Assembly (NCBI GenBank): GCA_014379705.1
Contig: JACMLI010000069.1
Span: forward strand, 1 to 6,469
Reading direction: 5' to 3'
Source of the DNA: Gemmatimonadaceae bacterium
GTDB taxonomy: Bacteria > Gemmatimonadota > Gemmatimonadetes > Gemmatimonadales > Gemmatimonadaceae
Length of the DNA: 6,469 nt
Under the pieces are notes generated by a model that saw nothing but the letters and a program-made list of their open reading frames with translations, made no database searches and was not told where the DNA came from. The position numbers and the translations under genes were made by a program. This document shows, in pieces, positions 1 through 6,407 of this stretch (its first letter is position 1; every line of letters begins with the position of its first letter).

Positions 1-1167
1 CAGGACCTGTTCGTCGTCAGCGGGGGCAATGAGTTCGCGGGTACCGACGAACCCCTCCGCAGCCGCCTATACCTCAACGATGGTCGTGGGCGCCTGACGA
101 GGGACCTGGCGGGCCTCCCCCCGCTGTTCGGCAATGGCGGGTGCGTGGCGGTGGCCGACTACGATGCCGACGGTGACCAGGACCTGTTTCTCGGTCATCG
201 CGTGGCGTCGCGGGCCTACGGACGCATTCCCACGAGCCACCTGCTGCGCAACGAAGGCAAGGGGAGATTCGTGGACGTCACGAACGACGTGGCTCCCGAG
301 GTGGCGCAAGCGGGCATGGTCTCCGGCGCGCTGTGGCTCGACGTCGATGGCGACAGCGCGCTCGACCTTGTGGTCGTGGGGGAATGGATGCCGGTCCGCG
401 TCTTCCACCAGGACAAGGGACGATTTACGGACCGCAGGTCGGCAGGCCTGGACAGTAGCGAGGGCTGGTGGAGCAGTGTCACGGCGGCCGACGTGGACGG
501 CGACGGCAGTCAGGACCTCGTGCTCGGGAACCTCGGGCGCAATGCCTACGTGCGGGCCAGCAGAGGACAGCCGGCGACGCTCCACGTCGGGGACTTCTTC
601 GGCACGGGCACGGTCAAGCAGCTCCTCGCCTTCCACAAGCCGGATGGGCGCCGCTACCCGATGGCAGGTCGCGACGACCTCCTCAAGCTGATGCCGGCGC
701 TCCGCAGCCGCTATCCATCGTTTGCCTCGTTTGGCGCGAGCAGGGTCGAGGACATCCTTGGCGAGGAACTGGCCAAGGCGGAGGTCCACCGGGCATACAC
801 GCTCGAGTCGGCCGTGGCGCTCCACCGGGGGAATCGCTTCGAGCTTCAGCCCCTCCCCACGGAGGCCCAGTTCGCGCCGGTCTACGCGTCGGTGGTAGAC
901 GACTTCGACGGCGATGGCGTGCGCGATGTCTATGTGGCGGGTAACCTCTGGGGGGTCACGCCGATGCTGGGGCGTTACGACGCCAGCCGGGGCCTCCTGT
1001 TGCGCGGGAAGAACGGCGCGCTCGTGCCGTCGGCGCCCGCGCAGAGTGGCATGACGATCGACGGTGCAGTGCGCGCGATGGCGATCGTGCGGCGGGCAGG
1101 TGGGGGGCGGCTCCTCGCGGTGGCCCGCAACAACGCAACCCTGCAGCTCTTTTCCCTGCCGCGTTAG
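1..1167 (+). CDS. VCBS/FG-GAP repeat surface protein, C-terminal part (5' end outside window)
   Basis: The frame is open from base 1 and stops at TAG 1165-1167, so only the last 388 residues are present. Calcium-loop FG-GAP/VCBS motifs of the form DxDxDGxxDLxxG recur: a partial one at the left edge (QDLFVVSGG), then DYDADGDQD (fragment residues 53-61), DVDGDSALD (114-122), DVDGDGSQD (164-172) and DDFDGDGVRD (300-309). Between them are segments typical of the large VCBS proteins that often carry an ASPIC/UnbV domain: VVGEWMP, GWWSSV, an AQFAPVY stretch before the last motif, then GRYDAS and RNNATLQLF at the end. Such proteins are predicted beta-propellers, exported to the cell surface and often found near carbohydrate-uptake genes; their biochemical role is not established. 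Any signal peptide and ASPIC/UnbV domain would lie outside the window. The symporter gene starts 30 bases downstream, suggesting an operon. I am confident of the repeat family, not of function. Confidence 0.88.
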   Translation, partial: QDLFVVSGGNEFAGTDEPLRSRLYLNDGRGRLTRDLAGLPPLFGNGGCVAVADYDADGDQDLFLGHRVASRAYGRIPTSHLLRNEGKGRFVDVTNDVAPEVAQAGMVSGALWLDVDGDSALDLVVVGEWMPVRVFHQDKGRFTDRRSAGLDSSEGWWSSVTAADVDGDGSQDLVLGNLGRNAYVRASRGQPATLHVGDFFGTGTVKQLLAFHKPDGRRYPMAGRDDLLKLMPALRSRYPSFASFGASRVEDILGEELAKAEVHRAYTLESAVALHRGNRFELQPLPTEAQFAPVYASVVDDFDGDGVRDVYVAGNLWGVTPMLGRYDASRGLLLRGKNGALVPSAPAQSGMTIDGAVRAMAIVRRAGGGRLLAVARNNATLQLFSLPR

Positions 1168-1187
1168 GCGACAGTCCCCCACCTCCC

Positions 1188-1192
1188 GGGAG
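1188..1192 (+). promoter_or_regulatory. Shine-Dalgarno of the symporter gene
   Basis: GGGAG lies five bases before ATG 1198 and supports that start. It is the right half of a perfect 10-base palindrome, CTCCCGGGAG (1183-1192), which is too compact to fold as a strong hairpin and is probably chance in this GC-rich DNA. Confidence 0.55.
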
Positions 1193-1197
1193 CCTCC

Positions 1198-2949
1198 ATG
1201 CCGGTCACGCACCTGACGCTGGTCGACTACGCGGTCATGGCGATCTACTTCGCCGTGGTGCTGGGCATCGGGTGGGTCCTGCGGCGCAAGATGCGCACGT
1301 CGAACGACTTCTTCCTCTCGGGGCGATCGCTGCCGCCCTGGGTGACGGGGCTCGCCTTTCTCTCCGCGAACCTCGGGGCGCAGGAAGTGATCGGCATGGG
1401 CGCGTCGGGGGCCAAGTACGGCATCGCCACCAGTCACTTCTACTGGATCGGCGCCGTGCCCGCGATGCTGTTCGTCGGCATCTTCATGATGCCGTTTTAC
1501 TATGGGTCGAGGGCTCGCTCGGTTCCCGAATACCTCAAGCTCCGCTTCGACGAGAAGACGCGCACGCTGAACGCCGTCTCCTTCGCGGCCATGACGATCT
1601 TCTCCTCCGGCGTGTCGATGTACGCCATGGGGAAGCTCCTCAACCTGCTCCTCGGCTGGGACTTCGACACGAGCGTGGTCGTGGCCGGTGGCATCGTGCT
1701 CGCGTACGTCCTGCTCGGCGGCCTGACGAGCGCGATCTACAACGAGGTGCTGCAGTTCTTCATGATCGTCTTCGGCTTTGCGCCGCTGGTGTGGATCGGG
1801 CTCCGCTCGGTGGGCGGGTGGGATGGCCTGACGACAAAGCTTTCCGAGGCGGCCGTCGCGAAGGGCCTACCGGCGGAGGCGTACACGCACGCGTGGCGCG
1901 GCATGGGTGATGCGTCGACGAACCCGATCGGCGTGGAGTGGTTCGGGCTCGTGCTCGGGCTGGGGGTGGTGCTCTCCTTCGGCTACTGGTGCACCGACTT
2001 CCTCGTCGTCCAGCGGGCGATGGCGGCGGACTCGATGACGGCGGCCCGACGGACGCCACTCATCGCGGCGCTTCCCAAGATGCTGTTCCCGTTCCTCGTG
2101 ATCCTGCCGGGCATGATCGCCCTCGTGTTGAGCGGGGACGTGGGCGCGGCGGGGCAGGGCATCATTCCCCCCAAGTTCGACGCGTCCGGGGTGGCCATGG
2201 TGGATGCGGCCGGGCGCGTCGTGCTCGACTACGACCTCGCGACGCCGATGATGCTCGTCAAGCTCTTCCCCAGCGGGATGCTCGGCCTCGGACTCACCGC
2301 ACTCATCGCGTCGTTCATGTCGGGCATGGCCGGCAACGTGACCGCGTTCAATACCGTGTGGACCTACGACATCTACCAGTCGCACATCCGCCGCGGCGCG
2401 AGCGATGCGCACTACCTGTGGATGGGACGCGCGGCGACGGTCGGCGGGATCCTGCTGTCGCTGGCCGCGGCCTACGTCGCGGGGTCGTTCAACAACATCA
2501 TGGACTTCCTGCAGCTCATCTTTGCGTTCGTGAACGCGCCGCTCTTCGCGACCTTCGCGCTCGGCATGTTCTGGAAGCGCAGCACCGGGCACGGTGCGTT
2601 CTGGGGGCTCGTGTCCGGTACGCTCGCCGCGACGATCCATCATGGACTGACGCTCGCCGTCGGTTCCGTGCCGGGAATCAAGGGCGGCTACTTCGGGATG
2701 CTCAACCTGTATCCCAGCGAGATGGCACAGACGTTCTACACGGCGATCTCCGCGTTCGTCACGTGCCTCGTGGTAACCGTGCTCGTGAGCCTCGTGACGC
2801 GCCCTCGCGCCGAGGAAGAACTGAAGGGGCTCGTGTACTCACTCACGCCGCGCCCTTCAGACGGTGCGCTCCCGTGGACGCAGCGGCCGGCCGTGCTCGC
2901 CCTCGGGATCCTCGGGCTCATCCTGATCCTCAATATCATCTTCTACTGA
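1198..2949 (+). CDS. Sodium:solute symporter (SSS/SLC5 family), probably sugar-type
   Basis: This is a 583-residue polytopic inner-membrane protein with about 14 hydrophobic segments, from roughly residues 8-28 to a C-terminal helix at 564-583, normal for the family. SSS hallmarks are visible: a SNDFFLSGRSLP-type segment after the first helix, the broken helix TM1 with ANLGAQEVIGMG (57-68), GGLTSAIYNEVLQ (174-186), and the TM8 region SFMSGMAGNVTAFNTVW (372-388) followed by YDIY. Such carriers couple solute entry to sodium. Compared from memory with Vibrio vSGLT, the gate tyrosine (Y263) and a glutamine near the sugar site (Q439) seem kept, but the Q69 position is Glu63, N260 is Ser260, D189 is Glu183 and the second Na2-site serine is Gly376. 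The substrate is therefore probably not galactose and cannot be named; even the coupling ion is uncertain. The next gene, 11 bases downstream, encodes a small membrane protein that may be its partner. Confidence 0.92.
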   Translation: MPVTHLTLVDYAVMAIYFAVVLGIGWVLRRKMRTSNDFFLSGRSLPPWVTGLAFLSANLGAQEVIGMGASGAKYGIATSHFYWIGAVPAMLFVGIFMMPFYYGSRARSVPEYLKLRFDEKTRTLNAVSFAAMTIFSSGVSMYAMGKLLNLLLGWDFDTSVVVAGGIVLAYVLLGGLTSAIYNEVLQFFMIVFGFAPLVWIGLRSVGGWDGLTTKLSEAAVAKGLPAEAYTHAWRGMGDASTNPIGVEWFGLVLGLGVVLSFGYWCTDFLVVQRAMAADSMTAARRTPLIAALPKMLFPFLVILPGMIALVLSGDVGAAGQGIIPPKFDASGVAMVDAAGRVVLDYDLATPMMLVKLFPSGMLGLGLTALIASFMSGMAGNVTAFNTVWTYDIYQSHIRRGASDAHYLWMGRAATVGGILLSLAAAYVAGSFNNIMDFLQLIFAFVNAPLFATFALGMFWKRSTGHGAFWGLVSGTLAATIHHGLTLAVGSVPGIKGGYFGMLNLYPSEMAQTFYTAISAFVTCLVVTVLVSLVTRPRAEEELKGLVYSLTPRPSDGALPWTQRPAVLALGILGLILILNIIFY

Positions 2950-2951
2950 CC

Positions 2952-2956
2952 GGAGG
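2952..2956 (+). promoter_or_regulatory. Shine-Dalgarno of the 75-residue membrane protein
   Basis: GGAGG sits in the 11-base gap between the symporter stop codon and ATG 2961, only four bases before the start. It is the main reason to call the short gene real and to start it here rather than upstream in the same open frame, which runs through the symporter out of phase. Confidence 0.6.
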
Positions 2957-2960
2957 CTCC

Positions 2961-3188
2961 ATGAGCGGCGGCGGCAACCTCGACCTGCGGTATCCGATCG
3001 GTGGACTCTTCGTGGCCCTTGGGCTCATCCTCACCGGCTACGGCATCGCGACGTCAGGCAATACGGCCATGTATGCGCGTTCCACGGCGCTGAACGTGAA
3101 CCTGTGGTGGGGCCTCGTGATGCTCGCCTTTGGCGGGTTGTTCATTGCGATGGCGATGCGGGCGGCACGGCGGGCGACGCGTGACTGA
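2961..3188 (+). CDS. Small two-helix membrane protein, candidate symporter partner
   Basis: A 75-residue protein with two clear hydrophobic stretches, about residues 11-30 (YPIGGLFVALGLILTGYGIA) and 46-66 (around NLWWGLVMLAFGGLFIAMAM), joined by a polar loop, and a basic tail (RAARRATRD). The basic end after helix two and the likely hairpin topology put both termini in the cytoplasm by the positive-inside rule. It begins 11 bases after the symporter stop with its own Shine-Dalgarno, so it is probably co-transcribed and co-translated. Several SSS carriers have a small membrane partner encoded next to them (YhdT with PanF, DUF4212 proteins with acetate-type carriers); this sequence is not obviously either, but position and architecture suggest a similar accessory role. 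That role is inference. The DLRYPIGGLF and NVNLWWGLVML segments look like a conserved family, though I cannot name it. Its last 47 bases are also read on the other strand as the kinase 3' end. Confidence 0.8.
   Translation: MSGGGNLDLRYPIGGLFVALGLILTGYGIATSGNTAMYARSTALNVNLWWGLVMLAFGGLFIAMAMRAARRATRD
3142..3188. other. Convergent 47-base coding overlap
   Basis: The plus-strand membrane protein gene ends at TGA 3186-3188, and the minus-strand kinase gene ends at its TGA in 3142-3144. Both frames are read through this stretch. On the kinase side it encodes only a Pro/Ala/Ser-rich tail after the conserved fold; on the other side it encodes the end of helix two and the basic tail. No hairpin-plus-T-run terminator is visible here or on either flank. 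Confidence 0.8.
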
Positions 3189-3801
3189 TCGCGAAGTGCC
3201 GGTCGATGACGATGTCCGCCTTTGCCCGCATGGGGGCGACGAGCGTGTGCTCGATGGCCAGGATGTCGCGCATGATGGGTGCGTCGATGTCACGGTTGCG
3301 TTCGCGGCGTCGCTCGAGCGTGTCCTCGTGCGTCGCGTCGAGCAGGATGCGGACATCGAGGTCGCCCAGGTGCAGCGCCCACGTGCCTTCGACAATGAGC
3401 ACCTGCGAACCGGCGAAGGAGATGACCTCCTCGACGAACCGGTTGCCGGGGTAGTCGACCACCGGCGCGCGCACGCCGGCCGCGCCGGCGCGAAAGGCGG
3501 CCACGTCGCCTTCAAGGCGCGCGAGGTCGACCTCGTGGGGGCCGACGTTGGCGAGATCCAGCAGGCGATGCTCGTGGTTCGTGCGCGGCGGGCGCACGAA
3601 GTAGTTGTCGAGATGCAGGACCACGGTTGGCCATCCACTGGCGTCGAGCGTGCGGGCGAGCCCCGTCGACGTGACCGACTTTCCACTCCCGGATTCTCCC
3701 GCGATGCCGATGACCGTGCGGCGTGCGGGATCGAAGCGCGCGAGGAGGTGCGGGAGCAGGTCCCGCCCCACGTCGCGACGTTCGGAAGCGTCAGGACTCA
3801 T
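3142..3801 (-). CDS. P-loop kinase, uridine kinase/phosphoribulokinase family
   Basis: A 219-residue cytosolic kinase. After about 28 residues comes VIGIAGESGSGKS with the Walker A loop at 35-42 (K41, S42), then VVLHLDNYF (60-68), where D65 fits the catalytic/Mg-binding acid of the family's LDxFY-like motif, VDYP (115-118), IVEGTWAL (136-143) and an arginine-rich lid-like stretch ERRRERNRD (163-171). Homologues are often auto-annotated as uridine kinase, but the family also holds kinases for other small hydroxyl compounds. The overlap with a glycosidase gene makes a sugar or sugar-derived substrate as likely as uridine; this is inference. The start at 3801 is supported by GAGG eight bases upstream (3813-3810) and by the ATGA overlap with the upstream gene, implying translational coupling. 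The frame stays open far upstream on this strand, but that part is a shadow of the glycosidase. The tail after residue 203 is low complexity. Confidence 0.88.
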   Translation of the reverse strand: MSPDASERRDVGRDLLPHLLARFDPARRTVIGIAGESGSGKSVTSTGLARTLDASGWPTVVLHLDNYFVRPPRTNHEHRLLDLANVGPHEVDLARLEGDVAAFRAGAAGVRAPVVDYPGNRFVEEVISFAGSQVLIVEGTWALHLGDLDVRILLDATHEDTLERRRERNRDIDAPIMRDILAIEHTLVAPMRAKADIVIDRHFAISHASPAVPPASPSQ

Positions 3802-4970
3802 GCGAAGAGCCTCGCCTGGGCGCGGGTTCCCGCGAGCCGAAGGAAGGTGAGGCCAGTGGCGGAGTACGCCATTGACGGCGTGCCCCCCGGTGCGCCGGTT
3901 TCCCCATGAAGGAACTCCTCGAAATCGTACCCCGGGTGCCTGACGAGGGCTTCGCTCACGAGCTCGCGCAGTCGCGCGAGGTCGGCGTCGAGGCCGAGCT
4001 GGGACTGTCCGAGGGCGAGCCATCCGAGCCAGATCGGCCACACGCCGCCGTTGTGGTACTCGTGCGGGTGGTTGCGAAAGCCATGCAGGTGATAGGCGCG
4101 CAGGGCTGGCCAGTCGGGATCGCCCTCGCGGATGACGGGATCGAACGCGGGTGGCAGCCGGCCCGCCAACAGGAACTGGCGGGAGGCCCACGCCAGGGCC
4201 CGCGCCCCCAGGTCTCCCCCCACGCCGGAGACGGCGAGCAGGGAACAGGCGGCGAGGTCGAACGTGTCGCGCGTTCCAAGCGGGGAAAAGCTGGCGAGGG
4301 GATGGCCGCGACCGGCGGGTGCCGCCGGCCAGAAGTGATCCTCGATGGCTCGCGAGACCAGCGAGGCCTTTGCTCCCCACCGCGACTCTTCGAAGGCCTG
4401 GGCGGCGAGGCGGAGGCCCCAGGCGCGCAACACCTGGTCGTACAGGATGTAGCCCTCGTAGACGTATTCGTCTGCCCAGTTGCCGCCCGCGGGAACGTAG
4501 AGCAAGTGGCGGCCATTGTACTCGATGCCATCGAGAAGCGTGATGACGCGTTCGGCGGAATCGCGGAAGGGCGCGGCGTCGATGGCTCCGGCCTTCACTG
4601 CGAGGCCGACTCCCACGAGGTACCAGGTGGCGGCGTCGAGGCGTGGCGCGAGGGTGCCGAACGAGACCCGTGGCGCGGCGCCCTGCATGTCGAAGTTGGA
4701 GGCCACCTGACCCTGGGGACCCTGCAGGTCGCGCAGCCGCTCGAGCGTCCGCACGAGTCCGGCCGTGACCACGGCATCGCCGGTCAGCAACCCGGCAATG
4801 CCGGCCATCACCCCGTCGCGCGCGAAGACCGCGCGATAGTTGGCGCTGGTCGCCGCGGAGGCGTGGATCCCGTCTGGTCCACAGAGGGAATGCAGCAAGG
4901 CGATCGCGGCCTCGCCGCGCAGGTCGACCCCGGTCACCGGAGCGCGCGCCGGCAGGCCGCGCCTCGCCAT
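3798..4970 (-). CDS. GH100-like (neutral invertase-like) glycoside hydrolase
   Basis: A 390-residue protein with no signal peptide, so probably cytosolic. The sequence suggests an (alpha/alpha)6-barrel glycosidase. Order of motifs: NYRAVFARDGVMA (44-56), GQVASNFD (87-94), RLDAATWYL (110-118), NWADEYVYEGY (164-174), REGDPDW (281-287), YHNGGVWP (305-312), and a C-terminal SMAYSATGLTFL. Recalled GH100 alkaline/neutral invertases show the same order: VRDF, VDSGFWW with the catalytic Asp, ALEGxxWR with the catalytic Glu, SYHNGGSWP, and YQTWSIAG. On that basis Asp112 and Glu282 are the candidate acid and base. It is shorter than cyanobacterial or plant invertases, which run to roughly 460 residues or more, and the similarity is moderate, so substrate is open: sucrose, another alpha-glucoside, or something else. 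Automatic pipelines may label it glycogen debranching or amylo-alpha-1,6-glucosidase. ATG 4970 is the best start; GTG 4937 is a fallback, and neither has a strong Shine-Dalgarno. It heads an operon with the kinase. Confidence 0.75.
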   Translation of the reverse strand: MARRGLPARAPVTGVDLRGEAAIALLHSLCGPDGIHASAATSANYRAVFARDGVMAGIAGLLTGDAVVTAGLVRTLERLRDLQGPQGQVASNFDMQGAAPRVSFGTLAPRLDAATWYLVGVGLAVKAGAIDAAPFRDSAERVITLLDGIEYNGRHLLYVPAGGNWADEYVYEGYILYDQVLRAWGLRLAAQAFEESRWGAKASLVSRAIEDHFWPAAPAGRGHPLASFSPLGTRDTFDLAACSLLAVSGVGGDLGARALAWASRQFLLAGRLPPAFDPVIREGDPDWPALRAYHLHGFRNHPHEYHNGGVWPIWLGWLALGQSQLGLDADLARLRELVSEALVRHPGYDFEEFLHGETGAPGGTPSMAYSATGLTFLRLAGTRAQARLFA

Positions 4971-5033
4971 GGCTCGCGGTGCGTCGCATGATGCCGCTGG
5001 TGCCCGTTCACGCCCGGCCGGGAGGGTAGTCGA
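4971..5033. promoter_or_regulatory. Short divergent intergenic region between glycosidase and sugar transporter genes
   Basis: These 63 bases separate the two divergent starts, so promoters and any operator for both directions should lie here or run into the neighbouring genes. I see no convincing -35/-10 pair. Two short palindromes are present: GCATGATGC (4986-4994) and CCCGGCCGGG (5013-5022), the latter touching the transporter's Shine-Dalgarno. Both are short enough to be chance. The regulatory call rests on gene arrangement only. Confidence 0.4.
5021..5025 (+). promoter_or_regulatory. Shine-Dalgarno favouring the GTG start of the MFS transporter
   Basis: GGAGG lies eight bases before GTG 5034, an ideal spacing. 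A rival site, GGGAG at 5061-5065, lies seven bases before ATG 5073, so the two starts cannot be separated by ribosome-binding sites alone. Confidence 0.5.
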
Positions 5034-6407
5034 GTGGCAGTGGCACGCATGAAGACTGGCGGGAGTGGCGCGATGCCGGACGTGGAGCGACCCGTGCTCA
5101 CGTTCTGGCAGGTCGTGAACATGAACGTCGGGTTCTTCGGCATCCAGTACAGCTTCGGGCTCCAGCAGGGCAACATGAGTCCAATCTACAAGTACCTGGG
5201 CGCGGACGAGGCGAGCCTGCCGCTCCTCTGGCTGGCCGGGCCGATGACCGGGTTGCTGGTGCAACCGATTGTGGGAGCGATGAGCGACCGAACGCTCAGC
5301 CCCCGGGGGCGACGCACCCCGTACTTTCTCATCGGGGCGGTGCTCTGCAGCCTCGCCCTGCTCGCCATGCCCTTCAGCCGGGCCCTGTGGATGGCCGCCG
5401 GCCTGCTCTGGATCCTCGACGCGGCCAACAACATCACGATGGAGCCGTACCGCGCGTTCGTGAGCGACCGGCTGCGCGCCTCGCAACACTCGATCGGCTT
5501 CCTCACGCAGAGCGCGTTCACGGGACTTGGCCAGACCCTGTCGTACCTCACGCCCTCGCTCCTCGTGGTGCTGGGCATGAGCCGGGACGCGGTGAACGGC
5601 CGGGGCATCCCGTGGATCACGGTGGGCGCGTTCCTGATCGGGGCAGTGTTCTCGATCACGTCGATCCTGTGGACGGTGCGGACCACGCCGGAATTGCCGC
5701 TGACGGAGGCAGAGCGTGCCCACATCATGGCCCAGCCGCGCGGCGTGGGGGCCACGCTGCGCGAGATCCGGGAGGCTGTGCGCGACATGCCGCGGACCAT
5801 GAAGCAGCTGGCCGTCATGAAGCTCTTCCAGTGGTACGCGATGTTCTGTTACTGGCAGTACATCGTGCTTTCGCTCGCCGTCACGCTGTTCGGGTCGTCG
5901 GACGCGTCAACGCCCGGGTTCCGCGAGGCGGGGTTGGTGAATGGGCAGATCGGAGGCTTCTACAACTTTGTCGCGTTCCTGGCAGCATTCGCCATGGTGC
6001 CCTTTACACGCCGGTTCGGGCCGAAGGTCACGCACGCCACCTGCCTGACGCTGGCCGGCATCGCCATGCTGTCGATTCCCTCGATCCACGACCGGGCGCT
6101 GCTCTTCATCCCCATGGTCGGCGTGGGGCTGGCGTGGGCCAGCATCATGGGCAATCCGTACGTCATGCTGGCCGGCTCGATTCCGCCGCAACGCGTGGGC
6201 GTGTATATGGGCATCTTCAATATGTTCATCGTCATCCCGATGATGATCCAGATCTTCACCCTGCCGCTGGTCTATCGCTCGCTGCTCGGCGGCAACCCCG
6301 AAAACGTCATCCGGCTGGCGGGGGGGCTGCTGCTCTGCGCCGCGGTCGCCGTGCGGTTCGTGACGCTCGCTCCCCCCGCTAGGGACAAACCACGGACAAC
6401 TCCATGA
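5034..6407 (+). CDS. MFS sugar transporter, SLC45/GPH-like (sucrose/maltose type)
   Basis: A 457-residue, roughly 12-helix inner-membrane transporter. The first helix follows RPVLTFWQVVNMNVGF, typical of SLC45-like bacterial carriers. The loop between helices 2 and 3 carries the MFS motif A in the sugar-porter form: GAMSDRTLSPRGRR (81-94), with D85 and the RGRR of the SLC45/SUT group. Helix 4 contains ILDAANNITMEPYRAFVSD (127-145), matching the conserved LD..N...P.RA pattern of these carriers. Characterised relatives move sucrose, maltose or other glucosides with protons; the substrate here is not shown by sequence. Its divergent neighbour, a GH100-like hydrolase, fits a disaccharide. GTG 5034 has the better Shine-Dalgarno position, but ATG 5073 gives a 444-residue protein starting MPDVERP, closer to the N-terminus I expect for the family. 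The stop overlaps the next start as ATGA, so the downstream gene is probably co-translated. Confidence 0.88.
   Translation: MAVARMKTGGSGAMPDVERPVLTFWQVVNMNVGFFGIQYSFGLQQGNMSPIYKYLGADEASLPLLWLAGPMTGLLVQPIVGAMSDRTLSPRGRRTPYFLIGAVLCSLALLAMPFSRALWMAAGLLWILDAANNITMEPYRAFVSDRLRASQHSIGFLTQSAFTGLGQTLSYLTPSLLVVLGMSRDAVNGRGIPWITVGAFLIGAVFSITSILWTVRTTPELPLTEAERAHIMAQPRGVGATLREIREAVRDMPRTMKQLAVMKLFQWYAMFCYWQYIVLSLAVTLFGSSDASTPGFREAGLVNGQIGGFYNFVAFLAAFAMVPFTRRFGPKVTHATCLTLAGIAMLSIPSIHDRALLFIPMVGVGLAWASIMGNPYVMLAGSIPPQRVGVYMGIFNMFIVIPMMIQIFTLPLVYRSLLGGNPENVIRLAGGLLLCAAVAVRFVTLAPPARDKPRTTP

Noticed and set aside
157..930. Asp-rich DxDxDG repeats as a DNA-level tandem repeat.
   Set aside because: The motifs are widely and unevenly spaced with different codons; they are protein FG-GAP/VCBS motifs, not a nucleotide repeat.
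67..1437. A 456-codon minus-strand frame opposite the VCBS and symporter genes.
   Set aside because: It is a shadow crossing two real genes, rich in Arg/His/Val/Glu with no domain.
1938..2960. Upstream extension of the small membrane protein's frame through the symporter gene.
   Set aside because: It is out-of-phase sequence rich in Arg; hydrophobic, protein-like sequence begins only at ATG 2961, which has its own GGAGG.
3142..4989. A 615-codon minus-strand frame that would fuse a long N-terminus to the kinase.
   Set aside because: The upstream part is the glycosidase read in the wrong phase, rich in Arg/Pro/Gly; the kinase has its own Shine-Dalgarno and start at 3801.
3130..4991. Two long plus-strand open frames (3130-3909 and 3906-4991) opposite the kinase and glycosidase, themselves joined by ATGA.
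   Set aside because: They are antisense to genes with clear family motifs, their translations show no recognisable domain, and high GC removes stop codons from shadow frames.
4986..5022. Palindromes GCATGATGC and CCCGGCCGGG as transcription factor operators.
   Set aside because: At 9-10 bases in GC-rich DNA, without a second copy or known consensus, they are not distinguishable from chance.
4971..5723. N-terminal extension of the glycosidase frame up to 5723 on the minus strand.
   Set aside because: It runs antisense through the MFS transporter's helices and translates to low-complexity charged sequence; ATG 4970 sits just before the conserved region.
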